Counted from the stretch's first letter, positions 8,436 through 19,069 are shown. The stretch: 64,000 nt of DNA from Bartonella bacilliformis KC583 (GCF_000015445.1 NC_008783.1:813001-877000), one strand, 5' to 3'. Notes: generated from the letters alone by a model not told the origin. Translations and numbers: made by a program.

Positions 8436-10907
8436 ATGATGATTTTTTTTAGATATTTTTTTCGTTCTCTTATCACTGTTGGATTTTGTGGAAGTGTATT
8501 ATTGTTAATAATAACAACTAGTCAAGCTAATGGCCTTCCTGATTATAAGGTTCTTTCGCTGTATGAACCGCCTGTGATGACGCGTATACATGCGACTGAT
8601 GGCAATCTTATGGCAGAGTTTGCAACAAAAAATCGCCTTTATTTACCAATTCGATCAATTCCAAATCTTCTTAAAGAAGCTTTTATTTCAGCTGAAGATA
8701 AAAATTTTTATAATCATTTTGGTTTAGATCCTGAAGGGCTTTCTAGGGCTTTAATCAGTAATATCATTCATATGGGTTCTGGTCGACGTCCAGAGGGAGC
8801 ATCAACCATTACACAGCAAGTTGCTAAAAACTTTTTATTAAATTCAGATCCAACATTTGAACGTAAATTGAAAGAAGCTATTCTTGCAATGCGTATTGAA
8901 AGGACTTATTCAAAAGATCATATTCTGGAATTGTATCTTAATGAAATTTATCTTGGTCGTGGCACATATGGTGTTGCGTCAGCTTCATTAAATTATTTTA
9001 ATAAATCTGTCGATGAGCTTACTTTAGAGGAATGCGCTTATCTTGCTGCTCTTCCTAAAGCTCCTGCAAATTACGATCCGTTCAGACATACACAACGGGC
9101 TATTGAGCGGCGTAATTGGGTTATAGATCGGATGATTGTTAATAGATATATAACATTAGAGCAAGGCGAACAAGCTAAAGAAAAGCCTTTAGGGGTAGTC
9201 CTACGTGGGCGTGATAGCTACGTTTTTGCTGCTGATTATTTTACTGAGGAAGTTCGCCGTGATTTAATGAATCGTTATGGAGCTAAAGCACTGTATGAAG
9301 GCGGGCTTTCAGTGCGTACAACGCTTAATCCGCATTTGCAGCTTATTGCGCGGCGTGCTTTGCAAAATGGCTTAATTAAATTTGATCACGCACAAGGATG
9401 GCGTGGAGCCTATAAACATATTGATAATCAAAAAGAAAAAGATTGGGGTATAGCGCTCGCAGATATTTCTAAGTTGAGTGATGTGCCCGAATGGGATTTA
9501 GCAGTTGTTCTTTCTGCGAAAGATGACAAAATAGAAATTGGTTTACAACCACAACGTGAAGCGTCAGGTTTATTATCAAAAAAACGAGAAATTTATGAAT
9601 TGTCTACAGAACATTCAAAATGGGCATTAAAGGTTATTGATAAAAATGGTCATTTCGAAACTGTCAAAAATTTATCTGATGTTCTGCATATTGGAGATGT
9701 TATTTTCGTCGAAAAATTATCCGATGCAGACAATATTTATAGCTTACAACAAATACCTAAAGTTGAAGGCGCAATTGTTGCAATGGATCCTCATACAGGT
9801 CGAGTTCTTGCAATGGTAGGTGGTTTTTCTTTCGCTATATCTGAATTTAACCGTGCAACACAAGCTTACCGTCAGCCTGGTTCTGCCTTCAAACCTTTCG
9901 TCTATGCAGCAGCTCTTGATATCGGATATACACCAGCATCAGTCATATTAGATGCTCCTGTTGAAATTCGCCAAAGTGATGGCACAGTTTGGCAACCTAG
10001 AAATTATGGTGATACATTTGCAGGACCTTCAACATTACGTTATGGTATTGAGTATTCTCGTAATTTGATGACTGTTCGCCTCGCTAATGATATGGGAATG
10101 AAACTGGTTTCTGAATATGCAGAGCGTTTTGGTGTTGCAAGTAAATTACCACCTTATCTTCCTATGGCTTTGGGAGCTGGTGAAACAACAGTTTTAAAAA
10201 TGGTAACAGCTTATTCAGTTATTGCAAATGGAGGGCGCTCTCTTCAACCTTCTCTTATAGATCGTATTCAAGATCGTTATGGAAGAACGATATACCGTCA
10301 TGATAACCGCCTGTGTGAAAATTGTAATGTTCAATCATGGGATTATCAGAGTGAACCCAAATTGATTGATGAGCGAGACCAAGTTCTTGATCCTATGACA
10401 GCTTATCAGATTACTTCAATGATGGAAGGAGCTGTTAAGCGTGGTACGGCTGCAAGTTTGGGTTACCTTAATCGGCACATTGCTGGCAAAACAGGTACAA
10501 CTAATGATTCTAAAGATACGTGGTTTATAGGATTTACGCCTGATCTTGTAGTTGGTGTTTTTTTGGGGTACGATCAACCAGCTTCACTAGGAAACAGGGG
10601 AACAGGAAGTGCGTTAGTAGTACCTATTTTTGGTGAGTTTATGCAAAATGCCCTAGAAGACAAACCAGATGTTCCGTTTAAAGTACCAGATGATATGATT
10701 TTAATGGCAATTAATCGTAAAACAGGCATGCTTGCTGTAAAAGGGGACACTGATGTTATCATAGAAGCATTTAAACCAGGAACTGGTCCTGCTGATATAT
10801 ATCAGGTTATTGGTGGAACAAATTCTTTTCAAGAGGGCGTACCTACAGTAACAACGTCTCCGCAAGTTAATAAAGCTCTTGAAAGTGGTACTGGTGGATT
10901 GTATTGA
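8436..10907 (+). CDS. mrcA: Bifunctional penicillin-binding protein 1A
   Basis: Class A PBP that polymerises glycan strands and cross-links them at the inner membrane. The 823-residue protein has one N-terminal membrane anchor, a GT51 glycosyltransferase domain with EDKNFYNHFGLD and EGASTITQQVAKNFLL, an OB-like insert (about 315-430), and a transpeptidase domain with the SxxK motif at Ser483-Lys486 (QPGSAFKPF), the SRN motif and KTGT at Lys685. ATG occurs at 8436 and again at 8439. It lies 162 bases after amiC on the same strand and is probably co-expressed with it. All catalytic motifs look intact. Confidence 0.96.
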   Translation: MMIFFRYFFRSLITVGFCGSVLLLIITTSQANGLPDYKVLSLYEPPVMTRIHATDGNLMAEFATKNRLYLPIRSIPNLLKEAFISAEDKNFYNHFGLDPEGLSRALISNIIHMGSGRRPEGASTITQQVAKNFLLNSDPTFERKLKEAILAMRIERTYSKDHILELYLNEIYLGRGTYGVASASLNYFNKSVDELTLEECAYLAALPKAPANYDPFRHTQRAIERRNWVIDRMIVNRYITLEQGEQAKEKPLGVVLRGRDSYVFAADYFTEEVRRDLMNRYGAKALYEGGLSVRTTLNPHLQLIARRALQNGLIKFDHAQGWRGAYKHIDNQKEKDWGIALADISKLSDVPEWDLAVVLSAKDDKIEIGLQPQREASGLLSKKREIYELSTEHSKWALKVIDKNGHFETVKNLSDVLHIGDVIFVEKLSDADNIYSLQQIPKVEGAIVAMDPHTGRVLAMVGGFSFAISEFNRATQAYRQPGSAFKPFVYAAALDIGYTPASVILDAPVEIRQSDGTVWQPRNYGDTFAGPSTLRYGIEYSRNLMTVRLANDMGMKLVSEYAERFGVASKLPPYLPMALGAGETTVLKMVTAYSVIANGGRSLQPSLIDRIQDRYGRTIYRHDNRLCENCNVQSWDYQSEPKLIDERDQVLDPMTAYQITSMMEGAVKRGTAASLGYLNRHIAGKTGTTNDSKDTWFIGFTPDLVVGVFLGYDQPASLGNRGTGSALVVPIFGEFMQNALEDKPDVPFKVPDDMILMAINRKTGMLAVKGDTDVIIEAFKPGTGPADIYQVIGGTNSFQEGVPTVTTSPQVNKALESGTGGLY

Positions 10908-11124
10908 ATGAGTGTATATACGAGCATTAGTCACTTTGGATGGTCCTGTAATAAATGATAGTAATAGAAAATTTATGTAGTCATAAGCTGTTATAGCGAT
11001 ATTCACTTATTTCTATAATTAGATTAAGATCAGTAAATTGACGAAAGATGGTAACATCCTCTATTAAGAAATGTAGAATATAGAGATGTTGTAGTAGTAA
11101 AATAAAGACTGAGAATGCTAAATT

Positions 11125-12256
11125 ATGCGAGCAGAAATAGAAACATTAGTTGATGAAATTCAGCAAGCACTTCAGTTGCTAAGGAGGCATCTTTGACTGG
11201 GATCAGTCATTGAAACGCCTTGAATATCTTAATCAAAAGGCAGAAGATCCATCGCTTTGGGATAATGCACAACAAGCGCAAGATATGATGCGTGAGCGTC
11301 AATCCCTTGAGGATTCGATTAACAGCATTGAATTATTTACGCAAAAACTCGAAGAATCTATTGAATTAATCGCAATGGGTGAAGAAGAACGTGATGTAGA
11401 TGTTATTGCTGACGCAGAAAATACAATACGTGAATTAAAAAATGAGATAGATAAACGTCAAATTGATATACTTCTTTCAGGAGAAGCAGATTCCAATGAT
11501 ACTTATTTAGAAATTCACGCTGGAGCTGGTGGTACAGAAAGCCAAGATTGGGCTGCCATGCTTCTACGCATGTATATTCGTTGGGTTGAACAGCATAAAA
11601 TGAAGGTTGAAGTCTTAGAAATTAATGATGGAGAAGAAGCGGGTATAAAATCAGCAACCATTCTCATAAAAGGGCATAATGCCTATGGTATGATAAAAAC
11701 AGAGTCAGGAGTTCATCGTTTGGTGCGCATTTCACCATATGATTCAAATGCAAGACGCCATACCTCTTTTGCAAGTGTTTGGGTTTATCCCGTTGTTGAT
11801 GATAATATTAAAGTTGATGTATCAGAGTCTGATGTGCGTATTGATACATATCGTGCATCAGGAGCTGGAGGACAACATGTCAATACAACGGATTCTGCAG
11901 TTCGCATCACTCATATAAAAACAGGTATTGTTGTTCAATGTCAAACGGAGCGTTCTCAGCATAAAAATAGAGCAACAGCTTGGTCTATGTTACGCGCACG
12001 TCTTTATGAAGAAGAGCTTAAGAAGCGTGAAGAAGAGACCAATGCCGTTGAAGCTTCTAAAACAGAAATTGGATGGGGGCACCAAATTAGATCTTACGTT
12101 CTTCAGCCCTATCAGCTGGTTAAAGATTTACGCACAGGAATTGAAAATACTGATCCGCAATCTGTGCTTAATGGTGATTTAGATAGATTTATAGAAGCAG
12201 CACTTGCCCAGCGAGTTTATGGAAAAGAGCAAATGATTGAAGATATTAATCTATAA
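11125..12256 (+). CDS. prfB: Peptide chain release factor 2, with programmed +1 frameshift
   Basis: RF2 recognises UAA and UGA and triggers peptide release. The gene opens at ATG 11125 with MRAEIETLVDEIQQ and meets an in-frame TGA at 11194-11196. Just before it are an internal Shine-Dalgarno AGGAGG and the slippery CTT TGA C, the classical autoregulatory frameshift site. After a +1 shift the frame continues as LDWDQSLKRLEYL to 12256, giving 376 residues. Family motifs are GGG-type GAGGTESQDWA, SGAGGQHVNTTDSAVRITH (GGQ catalytic motif) and the codon-recognition region. Annotating only the frame from 11210 would drop about 28 N-terminal residues. Confidence 0.97.
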
Positions 12257-12371
12257 TATTTAAATTTTCTTGCTATGATCATTTACTTTATCAGCCTTAA
12301 TTTATTACAATTAATCTTATCAATTAAATTTACAAAAAAGCACCCATACTCAATAATTGAATTATAAAATA

Positions 12372-12869
12372 TTATTTCACCATAGCGCGCGCAGCTGCTA
12401 AAACCTTTTCAGCATGTCCAGATATACTAACTTTACGCCATTCTTCTACTATCTTTCCATTTGAATTGATAAGAAATGTGCTACGTTCAACCCCCATATA
12501 TTTACGCCCATACATGCTTTTTTCGATCCAAACGTTATAATCTCTAAGAGTGGCTTTTTCTTCATCCGAAACAAGAATGATATCAAGTTTGTGTTTTGTT
12601 TTAAATTTATCGTGTTTCTCAACATTATCTGGAGATATACCAACAATAACGACTCCAATTTTATCGAACTCTTCTTTTAATCCTGTAAAATCAATTGCTT
12701 CTCTTGTGCATCCGCTTGTATCATCTTTGGGATAGAAATATAAAACAACTGATGTTCCTCGAAGATCGGAAAGGCATAACTGACTTCCACCATCACGTGG
12801 TAACTTAAAGTCGGGAGCAATATCACCTTTGGTTGGTTGTGTCATTGGACTTATCTTTCTCTTTGACAT
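12372..12869 (-). CDS. bcp: Thiol peroxidase, Bcp/PrxQ type peroxiredoxin
   Basis: Reduces hydrogen and organic peroxides using thioredoxin-like donors. From ATG 12869 it has 165 residues. The peroxidatic cysteine is Cys54 in YPKDDTSGCTREAIDF, within the PxxxTxxC signature. The resolving cysteine found five residues later in many Bcp/PrxQ proteins is replaced by Ile59, so a 1-Cys mechanism or another partner cysteine (for example Cys32) is implied. A TTG at 12881 and ATG at 12845 are other possible starts. It is transcribed toward prfB; tyrS lies just upstream on the same strand. Confidence 0.93.
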   Translation of the reverse strand: MSKRKISPMTQPTKGDIAPDFKLPRDGGSQLCLSDLRGTSVVLYFYPKDDTSGCTREAIDFTGLKEEFDKIGVVIVGISPDNVEKHDKFKTKHKLDIILVSDEEKATLRDYNVWIEKSMYGRKYMGVERSTFLINSNGKIVEEWRKVSISGHAEKVLAAARAMVK

Positions 12870-12928
12870 GATATTAATCAATCTAAAATTATGAGTAATT
12901 TAAGAAACTATAAAATGTAAATCATAGA

Positions 12929-14182
12929 TTATAGTCGCTTAATTAAAATGTGTTTTTTCTTTCCAAAGGAGATCTTAACGCTCTCTGTTGCATTGATATC
13001 TTCTTCAGAAATTAAGCGAGTTTCATCCGTAACAATTTGATCATTTACACGCACACCTCCACCTTGAATATGTCGACGTGCTTCACTGTTGGATTTAGCT
13101 AATCCTGCTTGGACTAAAAGAGAAAGTAATCCAGCACCTTTTTTTAATTCTATAGCATTAATTTTAATTGCTGGCAGATTATCTCCAAGAGTTTTTTCTT
13201 CAAAAGTTTTACGTGCAGTTTCTGCAGCCTCATTTGCAACGGTATATCCATGCAACATTGCTGTAATTTCTGTTGCAAGAATCTTCTTAGCTTCATTAAT
13301 TTCAGTACCTTGTAATGCAGAAAGTTTAGCAATTTCATTCATTGGTAATGTGGTATAAAGTTTTAAAAATCGTGTTACATCAGCATCTTCTGTATTACGC
13401 CAATATTGCCAAAATTGGTAAGGTGAAAGCATATCTGCATTAAGCCATATGGCACCACTTAATGATTTACCCATTTTTACACCAGAAGACGTGGTAAGTA
13501 ATGGCGAAGTTAATGCATATAACTGTGGTGTTCCTAAACGATGTCCTAATTCAATACCGTTAACAATATTGCCCCATTGGTCTGAACCACCCATTTGCAC
13601 GCGTAATCCATAGCGCTTATTGAGCTCAACAAAATCATAACTTTGTAAAATCATATAGTTAAATTCAAGAAATGATAAAGAATGCTCACGCTCAAGTCTA
13701 AGTCTAACAGAATCAAATGACAACATACGGTTTACTGAAAAGTGTTTTCCTACATCGCGCAAAAATTCTAGATAATTTATATTGCATAGCCATTCAGCAT
13801 TATTGACAATGCCTGCATCAGTTTTTTTATCACCAAATGTCAAATAATTGGCAAAAACCTTTTTGATGCCAACAATATTTTTAGCGATATCATCTTGTGT
13901 TAAAAGTATCCGGGATTCTTCTTTAAAAGAGGGATCACCGATCATACCTGTACCACCACCTATCAAAACAATAGGCTTATGACCGGTTTTTTGTAACCAG
14001 TAAAGCATCATGATTTGAAGAAGACTTCCAGCATGAAGACTTGAGGAGGTAGGATCAAATCCAATATAAGCAGTTACAATTTCTTTTAAGAAAAGATCAT
14101 CTAGGCCTTTTTCATCTGAAATTTGATGTATAAAACCGCGCTCTTTCATAACATGTAAAAATTCAGATTTAAAAGCAAACAT
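12929..14182 (-). CDS. tyrS: Tyrosyl-tRNA synthetase
   Basis: Class I synthetase charging tRNA-Tyr. The 417-residue protein has the HIGH-equivalent HAGS in [15 protein letters not shown], the tyrosine pocket [15 protein letters not shown], the KMSKS-equivalent KMGKS, and a C-terminal S4-like RNA-binding domain ([20 protein letters not shown]). I chose ATG at 14182 (MFAFKSEF) because AGGAA lies eight or nine bases before it; an in-frame ATG at 14200 would add six residues but has no site. It is 60 bases upstream of bcp. Confidence 0.96.
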   Translation of the reverse strand: MFAFKSEFLHVMKERGFIHQISDEKGLDDLFLKEIVTAYIGFDPTSSSLHAGSLLQIMMLYWLQKTGHKPIVLIGGGTGMIGDPSFKEESRILLTQDDIAKNIVGIKKVFANYLTFGDKKTDAGIVNNAEWLCNINYLEFLRDVGKHFSVNRMLSFDSVRLRLEREHSLSFLEFNYMILQSYDFVELNKRYGLRVQMGGSDQWGNIVNGIELGHRLGTPQLYALTSPLLTTSSGVKMGKSLSGAIWLNADMLSPYQFWQYWRNTEDADVTRFLKLYTTLPMNEIAKLSALQGTEINEAKKILATEITAMLHGYTVANEAAETARKTFEEKTLGDNLPAIKINAIELKKGAGLLSLLVQAGLAKSNSEARRHIQGGGVRVNDQIVTDETRLISEEDINATESVKISFGKKKHILIKRL

Positions 14183-14552
14183 GGAATTTATTTCCTGCAT
14201 TTATAGGATTGAAGCTAACGCGTTGTCTTTATCATAAATAATACAAAGCTCACAAGAATATGAAAATGTTAATTATAAAAAGAGCGATTAATTTGATCGA
14301 ATAAAATTTTGAAAAGAGATATTAGTAGTATTTTTTGTAACAAATGCGTTGGCAATAATATCGAGATAATTATAAGAAGTTACATTTTTTGTTTTAAGCA
14401 TGCTCCTAAAATAAACAAGCTTAAGGAATGTGTGTTCATGGCTATATTGAATTATTTTTTCAAAATTTACCTAAAATAGCGAAAATCACTATCTAAGTGT
14501 CTTAACTTTCTCAGAAAACAAGACACTTTTGAGGTATTGAAGAGTGATTTTT
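14183..14552. other. Intergenic region upstream of tyrS
   Basis: 370 bases without a credible gene, AT-rich. The only structure seen is a stem AAGTGTCTT (14495-14503) pairing with AAGACACTT (14520-14528) across a 16-base loop, with a short T run on the plus strand. It could be the terminator of the minus-strand hydrolase transcript, but the U run on that side is poor. Confidence 0.4.
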
Positions 14553-15260
14553 TTATTTCTTATAAGCTTTTTTACGCTCTGAGTAAGAAGAAGAGATTGC
14601 AAGTGGAGAAACCAGTCTTTCATTTGCAATATGATTATCTAAATATTGCGCACATCGCTCAAGAAGTTTTTCGTTATACCCACTGAAAAAGTGATTAGCC
14701 CCCTCTAATATTTCTTGCATAATGGTAATACCTTTTTGCATTTTTAATTTATCAACAAGGGTTTGAACATCTTTTGGAGGAGAAACTTTATCAGCGTCAC
14801 CGTGAATTATAAGACCAGAGGAGGGGCAAGGAGCAAGAAATGAAAAATCATAAATATTGGGTTGAGGAGCAACAGATATAAAACTTTCAATTTCTGGTCG
14901 ACGCATTAAAAGTTGCATACCAATCCACGCACCAAATGAATATCCAGCTACCCAGCAATTTTGAGAATCAGGATGTTGTGTCTGCACCCAATCAAGTGCA
15001 GCAGCAGCATCTGACAGTTCACCTGTTCCATAATCAAATTCACCTTGGCTCCGACCAATCCCACGAAAATTGAAACGTAATGTGGTAAAACCACGTTGGT
15101 GAAACATGTAAAATAAGTCATAGACAATTCTGTTATTCATTGTTCCACCGAATTGGGGATGAGGATGTAGAACAATTGCAATTGGGGCATTCTTTTGTTG
15201 TGAGGGTTGATAACGCCCTTCAAGACGACCTACAGGGCCATTAAAAATGATTTCTGGCAT
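14553..15260 (-). CDS. Alpha/beta hydrolase, COG2945 type
   Basis: A 235-residue serine hydrolase of unknown substrate. The nucleophile elbow is GYSFG with Ser108; HGDADKVSP carries the likely acid and GANHFF the catalytic histidine. The N-terminal LHPHPQFGGTMNN and LRFNFRGIGRSQG segments are typical of this family of small cytosolic hydrolases. The start is well supported: AAGGAG lies seven bases before ATG 15260. It is divergent from the suf cluster and shares its upstream region, which holds a TTGACC/GGTCAA palindrome. The same neighbour order is seen in related Hyphomicrobiales, from general knowledge. Confidence 0.88.
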   Translation of the reverse strand: MPEIIFNGPVGRLEGRYQPSQQKNAPIAIVLHPHPQFGGTMNNRIVYDLFYMFHQRGFTTLRFNFRGIGRSQGEFDYGTGELSDAAAALDWVQTQHPDSQNCWVAGYSFGAWIGMQLLMRRPEIESFISVAPQPNIYDFSFLAPCPSSGLIIHGDADKVSPPKDVQTLVDKLKMQKGITIMQEILEGANHFFSGYNEKLLERCAQYLDNHIANERLVSPLAISSSYSERKKAYKK

Positions 15261-15281
15261 TAAATGCTCCTTAAGTTCTTA

Positions 15282-15295
15282 TTGACCGTGGTCAA
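15282..15295. promoter_or_regulatory. Palindrome between the hydrolase and the suf-linked nifS
   Basis: A perfect inverted repeat, TTGACC-GT-GGTCAA, lies 22 bases upstream of the hydrolase start and about 140 bases upstream of the cysteine desulfurase start. Its size and position suit a dimeric repressor's operator. Iron or Fe-S responsive regulators (Rrf2/IscR, RirA) commonly control suf genes in this order, but I cannot assign this site to one of them. TTTTC follows on the plus strand, so a short hairpin is an alternative. Confidence 0.4.
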
Positions 15296-15437
15296 TTTTC
15301 ACCGTAAAATCTGCTTTATATATGCATAGTTGTTGTACTTTAATTAATCGCTAAATACTCTGTTTTGTAGAAATTTTTCAAGAAAATTGCGTTGTTTTTT
15401 AAAAATCAATTCATAAAAATTAATATTGGAATTTAAA

Positions 15438-16586
15438 ATGGCTGTAAAACGCCGATATTTTGATCATAATGCAACAACACCACTCACAAAAATAGCACGA
15501 ATGGCGTTACTAGAATCTTTAGAGATTTTTGGCAATCCATCATCTGTACATACTGAAGGACGCACTGCTAAAGCTTTATTACAAAAAGCACGTCGACAAA
15601 TTGCCGATAGACTTAATGCAAATCCAGAGCATATTGTATTTACATCTGGTGCAAGTGAAGCAGCGATGACATTACTTACACCTCTTTATAATGTGGGATA
15701 TTCTAAAGTACGATTTTCTCACCTTTATATTGGTGCTAGTGAGCACCCATCTATTGCAGAAGGGGGGCGTTTTTCTAAAGAATCAATCAGTATAATTCCG
15801 GTTGATCAAAATGGTCTCATTCAACAAGAAAAATTAAAGAGCTTATTATCTACACATGATAAAAGAAAAGGTTTACCTCTCATTGCTATTCAAGCAGCAA
15901 ATGGTGAAACTGGCGTCATTCAACGCATAAGAGAGATCGCTGATATTGTCCGCAACGCTGAAGGTGTATTAATTGTTGATTTGGTACAATATGTAGATAA
16001 AAATTTCATTGATATTAATCATTTTGGAGGGGATTTTTTTATACTTTCAGCTCATAAAGTTGGTGGTCCTAAAGGGGTTGGTGCTTTTGTTGCTAACGGT
16101 CTTCTTATGCCACAACCTCTCATTGTCGCTGGTGGGCAAGAAAAAGGGTTTCGCGGGGGAACAGAAGCATTGCCTCTTATTGCTTCTTTTGGAGCCGCAA
16201 TGGCTGATTGCTTTACTCAAGAAGAGGTAAAACAATTAAGTTATTTGCGTGATAGATTAGAAGAAGGTTTACAAAAAATTAGCGATGAAATTGAAATTTT
16301 TTGCAAAAATGTTCAGCGTTTGCCGAATACTACTTATTTTTCTGTACGTAATATAAAAGCTGAAACAATGCAAATTGCCTTTGATTTAGCAGGATTTGCT
16401 GTATCATCAGGTTCTGCTTGTTTTTCAGGAAAAGTGAAGCAAAGCAATGTTTTAGAAGCAATGGGATACCATGTACCTCAAGGTGCAATCCGTGTTTCAA
16501 CAGGGCGGTATACAACTCTTAAAGATATCGATGACTTTTTATTAGTTTTTTCTCAAATTATCAATAAAAACAAAAAATCAAATTGA
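15438..16586 (+). CDS. Cysteine desulfurase, NifS/IscS-like
   Basis: PLP enzyme taking sulfur from cysteine for Fe-S clusters or thiolation. The 382-residue protein has FDHNATTPL at the start, ASEHPSI, the PLP lysine Lys207 in SAHKVGGPKGVGA, and the persulfide cysteine Cys328 in SSGSACFSGK, the group I (NifS/IscS) arrangement. ATG 15438 is preceded by TTGGA; the in-frame TTG at 15426 is less likely. It heads the suf cluster, 157 bases before sufB, and is distinct from sufS further down. The exact subfamily and its sulfur acceptor are not decided by sequence. Confidence 0.92.
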   Translation: MAVKRRYFDHNATTPLTKIARMALLESLEIFGNPSSVHTEGRTAKALLQKARRQIADRLNANPEHIVFTSGASEAAMTLLTPLYNVGYSKVRFSHLYIGASEHPSIAEGGRFSKESISIIPVDQNGLIQQEKLKSLLSTHDKRKGLPLIAIQAANGETGVIQRIREIADIVRNAEGVLIVDLVQYVDKNFIDINHFGGDFFILSAHKVGGPKGVGAFVANGLLMPQPLIVAGGQEKGFRGGTEALPLIASFGAAMADCFTQEEVKQLSYLRDRLEEGLQKISDEIEIFCKNVQRLPNTTYFSVRNIKAETMQIAFDLAGFAVSSGSACFSGKVKQSNVLEAMGYHVPQGAIRVSTGRYTTLKDIDDFLLVFSQIINKNKKSN

Positions 16587-16743
16587 TCACTGAAAATTCA
16601 GTACTGTCCTTTAAAAATAGAATAAGCTTGATTGAAATTTTCCTATTTTACATATAACCTAAAGACAGGCTGATTGTTTTATTTCATGAAAAAGCAAGGT
16701 CTTTAATCACCGGTTTTAGGCACCGGCAAAATGGAGAAAGTTG

Positions 16744-18255
16744 ATGCCGGCAGTACAAGAGACGATACGTCAGGTACGTGAAATAGATGTCGATCAGTAT
16801 AAATATGGTTTTGAAACCAATATTGAAATGGATAAAGCTCCAAAAGGCTTAAATGAAGATATTATTCGATTTATTTCTGCTAAAAAAGGTGAACCTGAAT
16901 GGATGTTGATGTGGCGTTTGCAAGCTCTTCACCGCTGGTCTACAATGGAAGAGCCTAATTGGGCGCGTATTCAATATCCCAAAATTAATTTTCAAGATCT
17001 TTGTTATTATGCTGCTCCTAAAAATCATACTGGACCAAAATCTTTAGATGAAGTTGATCCTGAATTATTAGCAACTTACGAAAAACTTGGCATTCCTCTT
17101 AAAGAGCAAGAAATTTTAGCTGGAGTAAAAAAACAAACCGAAAATTCTGCTCTTGATGATAATATTTATGGTTCCGGACGAGTGGCTGTTGATGCGGTTT
17201 TTGACTCTGTTTCTGTTGTGACAACATTTAAAGAAGAGTTAGCGCGTGCTGGTGTCATTTTTTGTTCTATTTCAGAAGCAATTACTGAACATCCCACCTT
17301 GATTAAAGAATATTTAGGAACAGTGGTTCCAGTTAGTGATAATTATTATGCCGCTTTAAATGCTGCTGTTTTTACAGATGGTTCATTTGTTTATATCCCT
17401 AAAGACGTTCGTTGTCCTATGGAACTCTCAACTTATTTTAGGATTAATGAACGCAATACAGGTCAATTTGAACGAACATTGATTATTGCAGATGAAAATT
17501 CTTACGTGTCTTATCTTGAAGGATGTACAGCACCTCAACGTGATGAAAATCAACTCCATGCTGCTGTTGTTGAACTCGTTGCATTAAAAAATGCTGAAAT
17601 TAAATACTCTACAGTACAAAATTGGTATCCTGGTGATAAAGAAGGTAAAGGTGGTGTTTATAATTTTGTAACGAAACGCGGGGATTGTCGAGGCAACCAC
17701 TCTAAAATTTCATGGACTCAAATTGAGACAGGTTCTGCAATTACTTGGAAATATCCCTCTTGTTTACTCCGTGGTGATAATTCATCTGGAGAATTTTATT
17801 CTATAGCTATTGCAAATGGCTATCAACAAATCGATTCCGGTACAAAAATGATCCATTTAGGAAAAAATACATCAAGTCGTATTATTTCCAAAGGAATTTC
17901 AGCAGGCTTTTCAAATAATACTTATCGTGGGCAAGTAACTGCACACCGAAAAGCACAAAATGCTCGTAATTTCACTCAATGTGACAGTTTATTAATTGGC
18001 AATAACTGTGGTGCTCATACAGTACCTTATATTGAAGCAAAAAATGCAACAGTCCAATTTGAACATGAAGCAACGACGTCAAAAATATCCGATGATCAAC
18101 TTTTTTATGTTATGCAAAGAGGGATTCCTGAAGAAGAAGCTATCGCGTTAATCGTTAATGGTTTTGTAAAAGAAGTTATTCAAAAGCTTCCCATGGAATT
18201 TGCGGTTGAAGCACAAAAGCTCATTGGTATTAGCCTCGAGGGTAGTGTAGGTTAA
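16744..18255 (+). CDS. sufB: Fe-S assembly scaffold protein SufB
   Basis: Core subunit of the SufBCD scaffold on which new Fe-S clusters form. The 503-residue protein carries the family sequence [20 protein letters not shown], the EGCTAPQ segment, and the C-terminal beta-helix region with [21 protein letters not shown] and the glutamate-rich [13 protein letters not shown] 16744 follows GGAGAAAG; the TTG at 16741 is unlikely. A small hairpin (16710-16726) sits just upstream of the ribosome site. Followed by sufC after 58 bases. Confidence 0.97.
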   Translation: MPAVQETIRQVREIDVDQYKYGFETNIEMDKAPKGLNEDIIRFISAKKGEPEWMLMWRLQALHRWSTMEEPNWARIQYPKINFQDLCYYAAPKNHTGPKSLDEVDPELLATYEKLGIPLKEQEILAGVKKQTENSALDDNIYGSGRVAVDAVFDSVSVVTTFKEELARAGVIFCSISEAITEHPTLIKEYLGTVVPVSDNYYAALNAAVFTDGSFVYIPKDVRCPMELSTYFRINERNTGQFERTLIIADENSYVSYLEGCTAPQRDENQLHAAVVELVALKNAEIKYSTVQNWYPGDKEGKGGVYNFVTKRGDCRGNHSKISWTQIETGSAITWKYPSCLLRGDNSSGEFYSIAIANGYQQIDSGTKMIHLGKNTSSRIISKGISAGFSNNTYRGQVTAHRKAQNARNFTQCDSLLIGNNCGAHTVPYIEAKNATVQFEHEATTSKISDDQLFYVMQRGIPEEEAIALIVNGFVKEVIQKLPMEFAVEAQKLIGISLEGSVG

Positions 18256-18313
18256 TTATTGATAAAATAGAAATGCTCGTTGAATATTAAAATAACGAAA
18301 CCAGGATTAAATT

Positions 18314-19069
18314 ATGTTAGAAATCAAAAATTTACATGCTCGTATTGCTGAAACCAATACAGAGATTATTTGTGATTTAAATTTAACGGTTCAAGATGGT
18401 GAAGTTGCTGCCATTATGGGACAAAATGGAGCAGGGAAGTCTACTTTATCTTATTTGCTTGCTGGTCATGATGATTACAAAATAACAAAGGGAGATATTC
18501 TTTATAATGGACAATCCATTTTAGAGATGGATCCAGCAGAACGTGCAGCATTTGGTATTTTTCTTGCATTTCAATATCCGATGGAAATACCAGGTATTGC
18601 GACAATGGAATTTTTAAAGGTTGCTATGAATTCTCAACGTAAAGCTCGCAATGATGAAGAGCTTAAAATTCCTCAATTTATTAAACGTGTTAAAGAAATT
18701 GCTTCCAAACTTGAAATCGATATGGGCATGCTTAAGCGCCCATTAAATGTTGGCTTTTCAGGTGGAGAAAAAAAACGAGCTGAAATTCTTCAAATGGCTC
18801 TACTTGAACCTACGCTTTGTATTTTAGATGAGACAGATTCTGGTTTAGATATTGATGCATTAAAAATTGTTGCTGATGGTGTTAACAGACTTCGTAGCCT
18901 GAAACGCTCATTTTTAATTATTACTCACTATCAGCGGTTGCTTGATTATATTGTGCCAGATACGGTGCATATTCTCCATAAAGGTCGTATCATAAAAAGT
19001 GGAGACAAATCATTAGCACTTTATTTAGAAAAAAATGGATATGCTGATATCATCGGTGAAGCAGCTTGA
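18314..19069 (+). CDS. sufC: Fe-S assembly ATPase SufC
   Basis: ABC-type ATPase that drives conformational change in the SufBCD complex; cytosolic, with no transport role. The 251-residue protein has Walker A GQNGAGKST at residues 36-44, the Q-loop region LAFQYPMEIPGI, the signature FSGGEKKRAEILQ, Walker B CILDETDSGLD and the switch histidine in ITHYQRLL. AGGA precedes ATG 18314. Its stop is 11 bases before the sufD start, which uses GAGG overlapping the stop codon, so the two are translationally close. Confidence 0.97.
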   Translation: MLEIKNLHARIAETNTEIICDLNLTVQDGEVAAIMGQNGAGKSTLSYLLAGHDDYKITKGDILYNGQSILEMDPAERAAFGIFLAFQYPMEIPGIATMEFLKVAMNSQRKARNDEELKIPQFIKRVKEIASKLEIDMGMLKRPLNVGFSGGEKKRAEILQMALLEPTLCILDETDSGLDIDALKIVADGVNRLRSLKRSFLIITHYQRLLDYIVPDTVHILHKGRIIKSGDKSLALYLEKNGYADIIGEAA

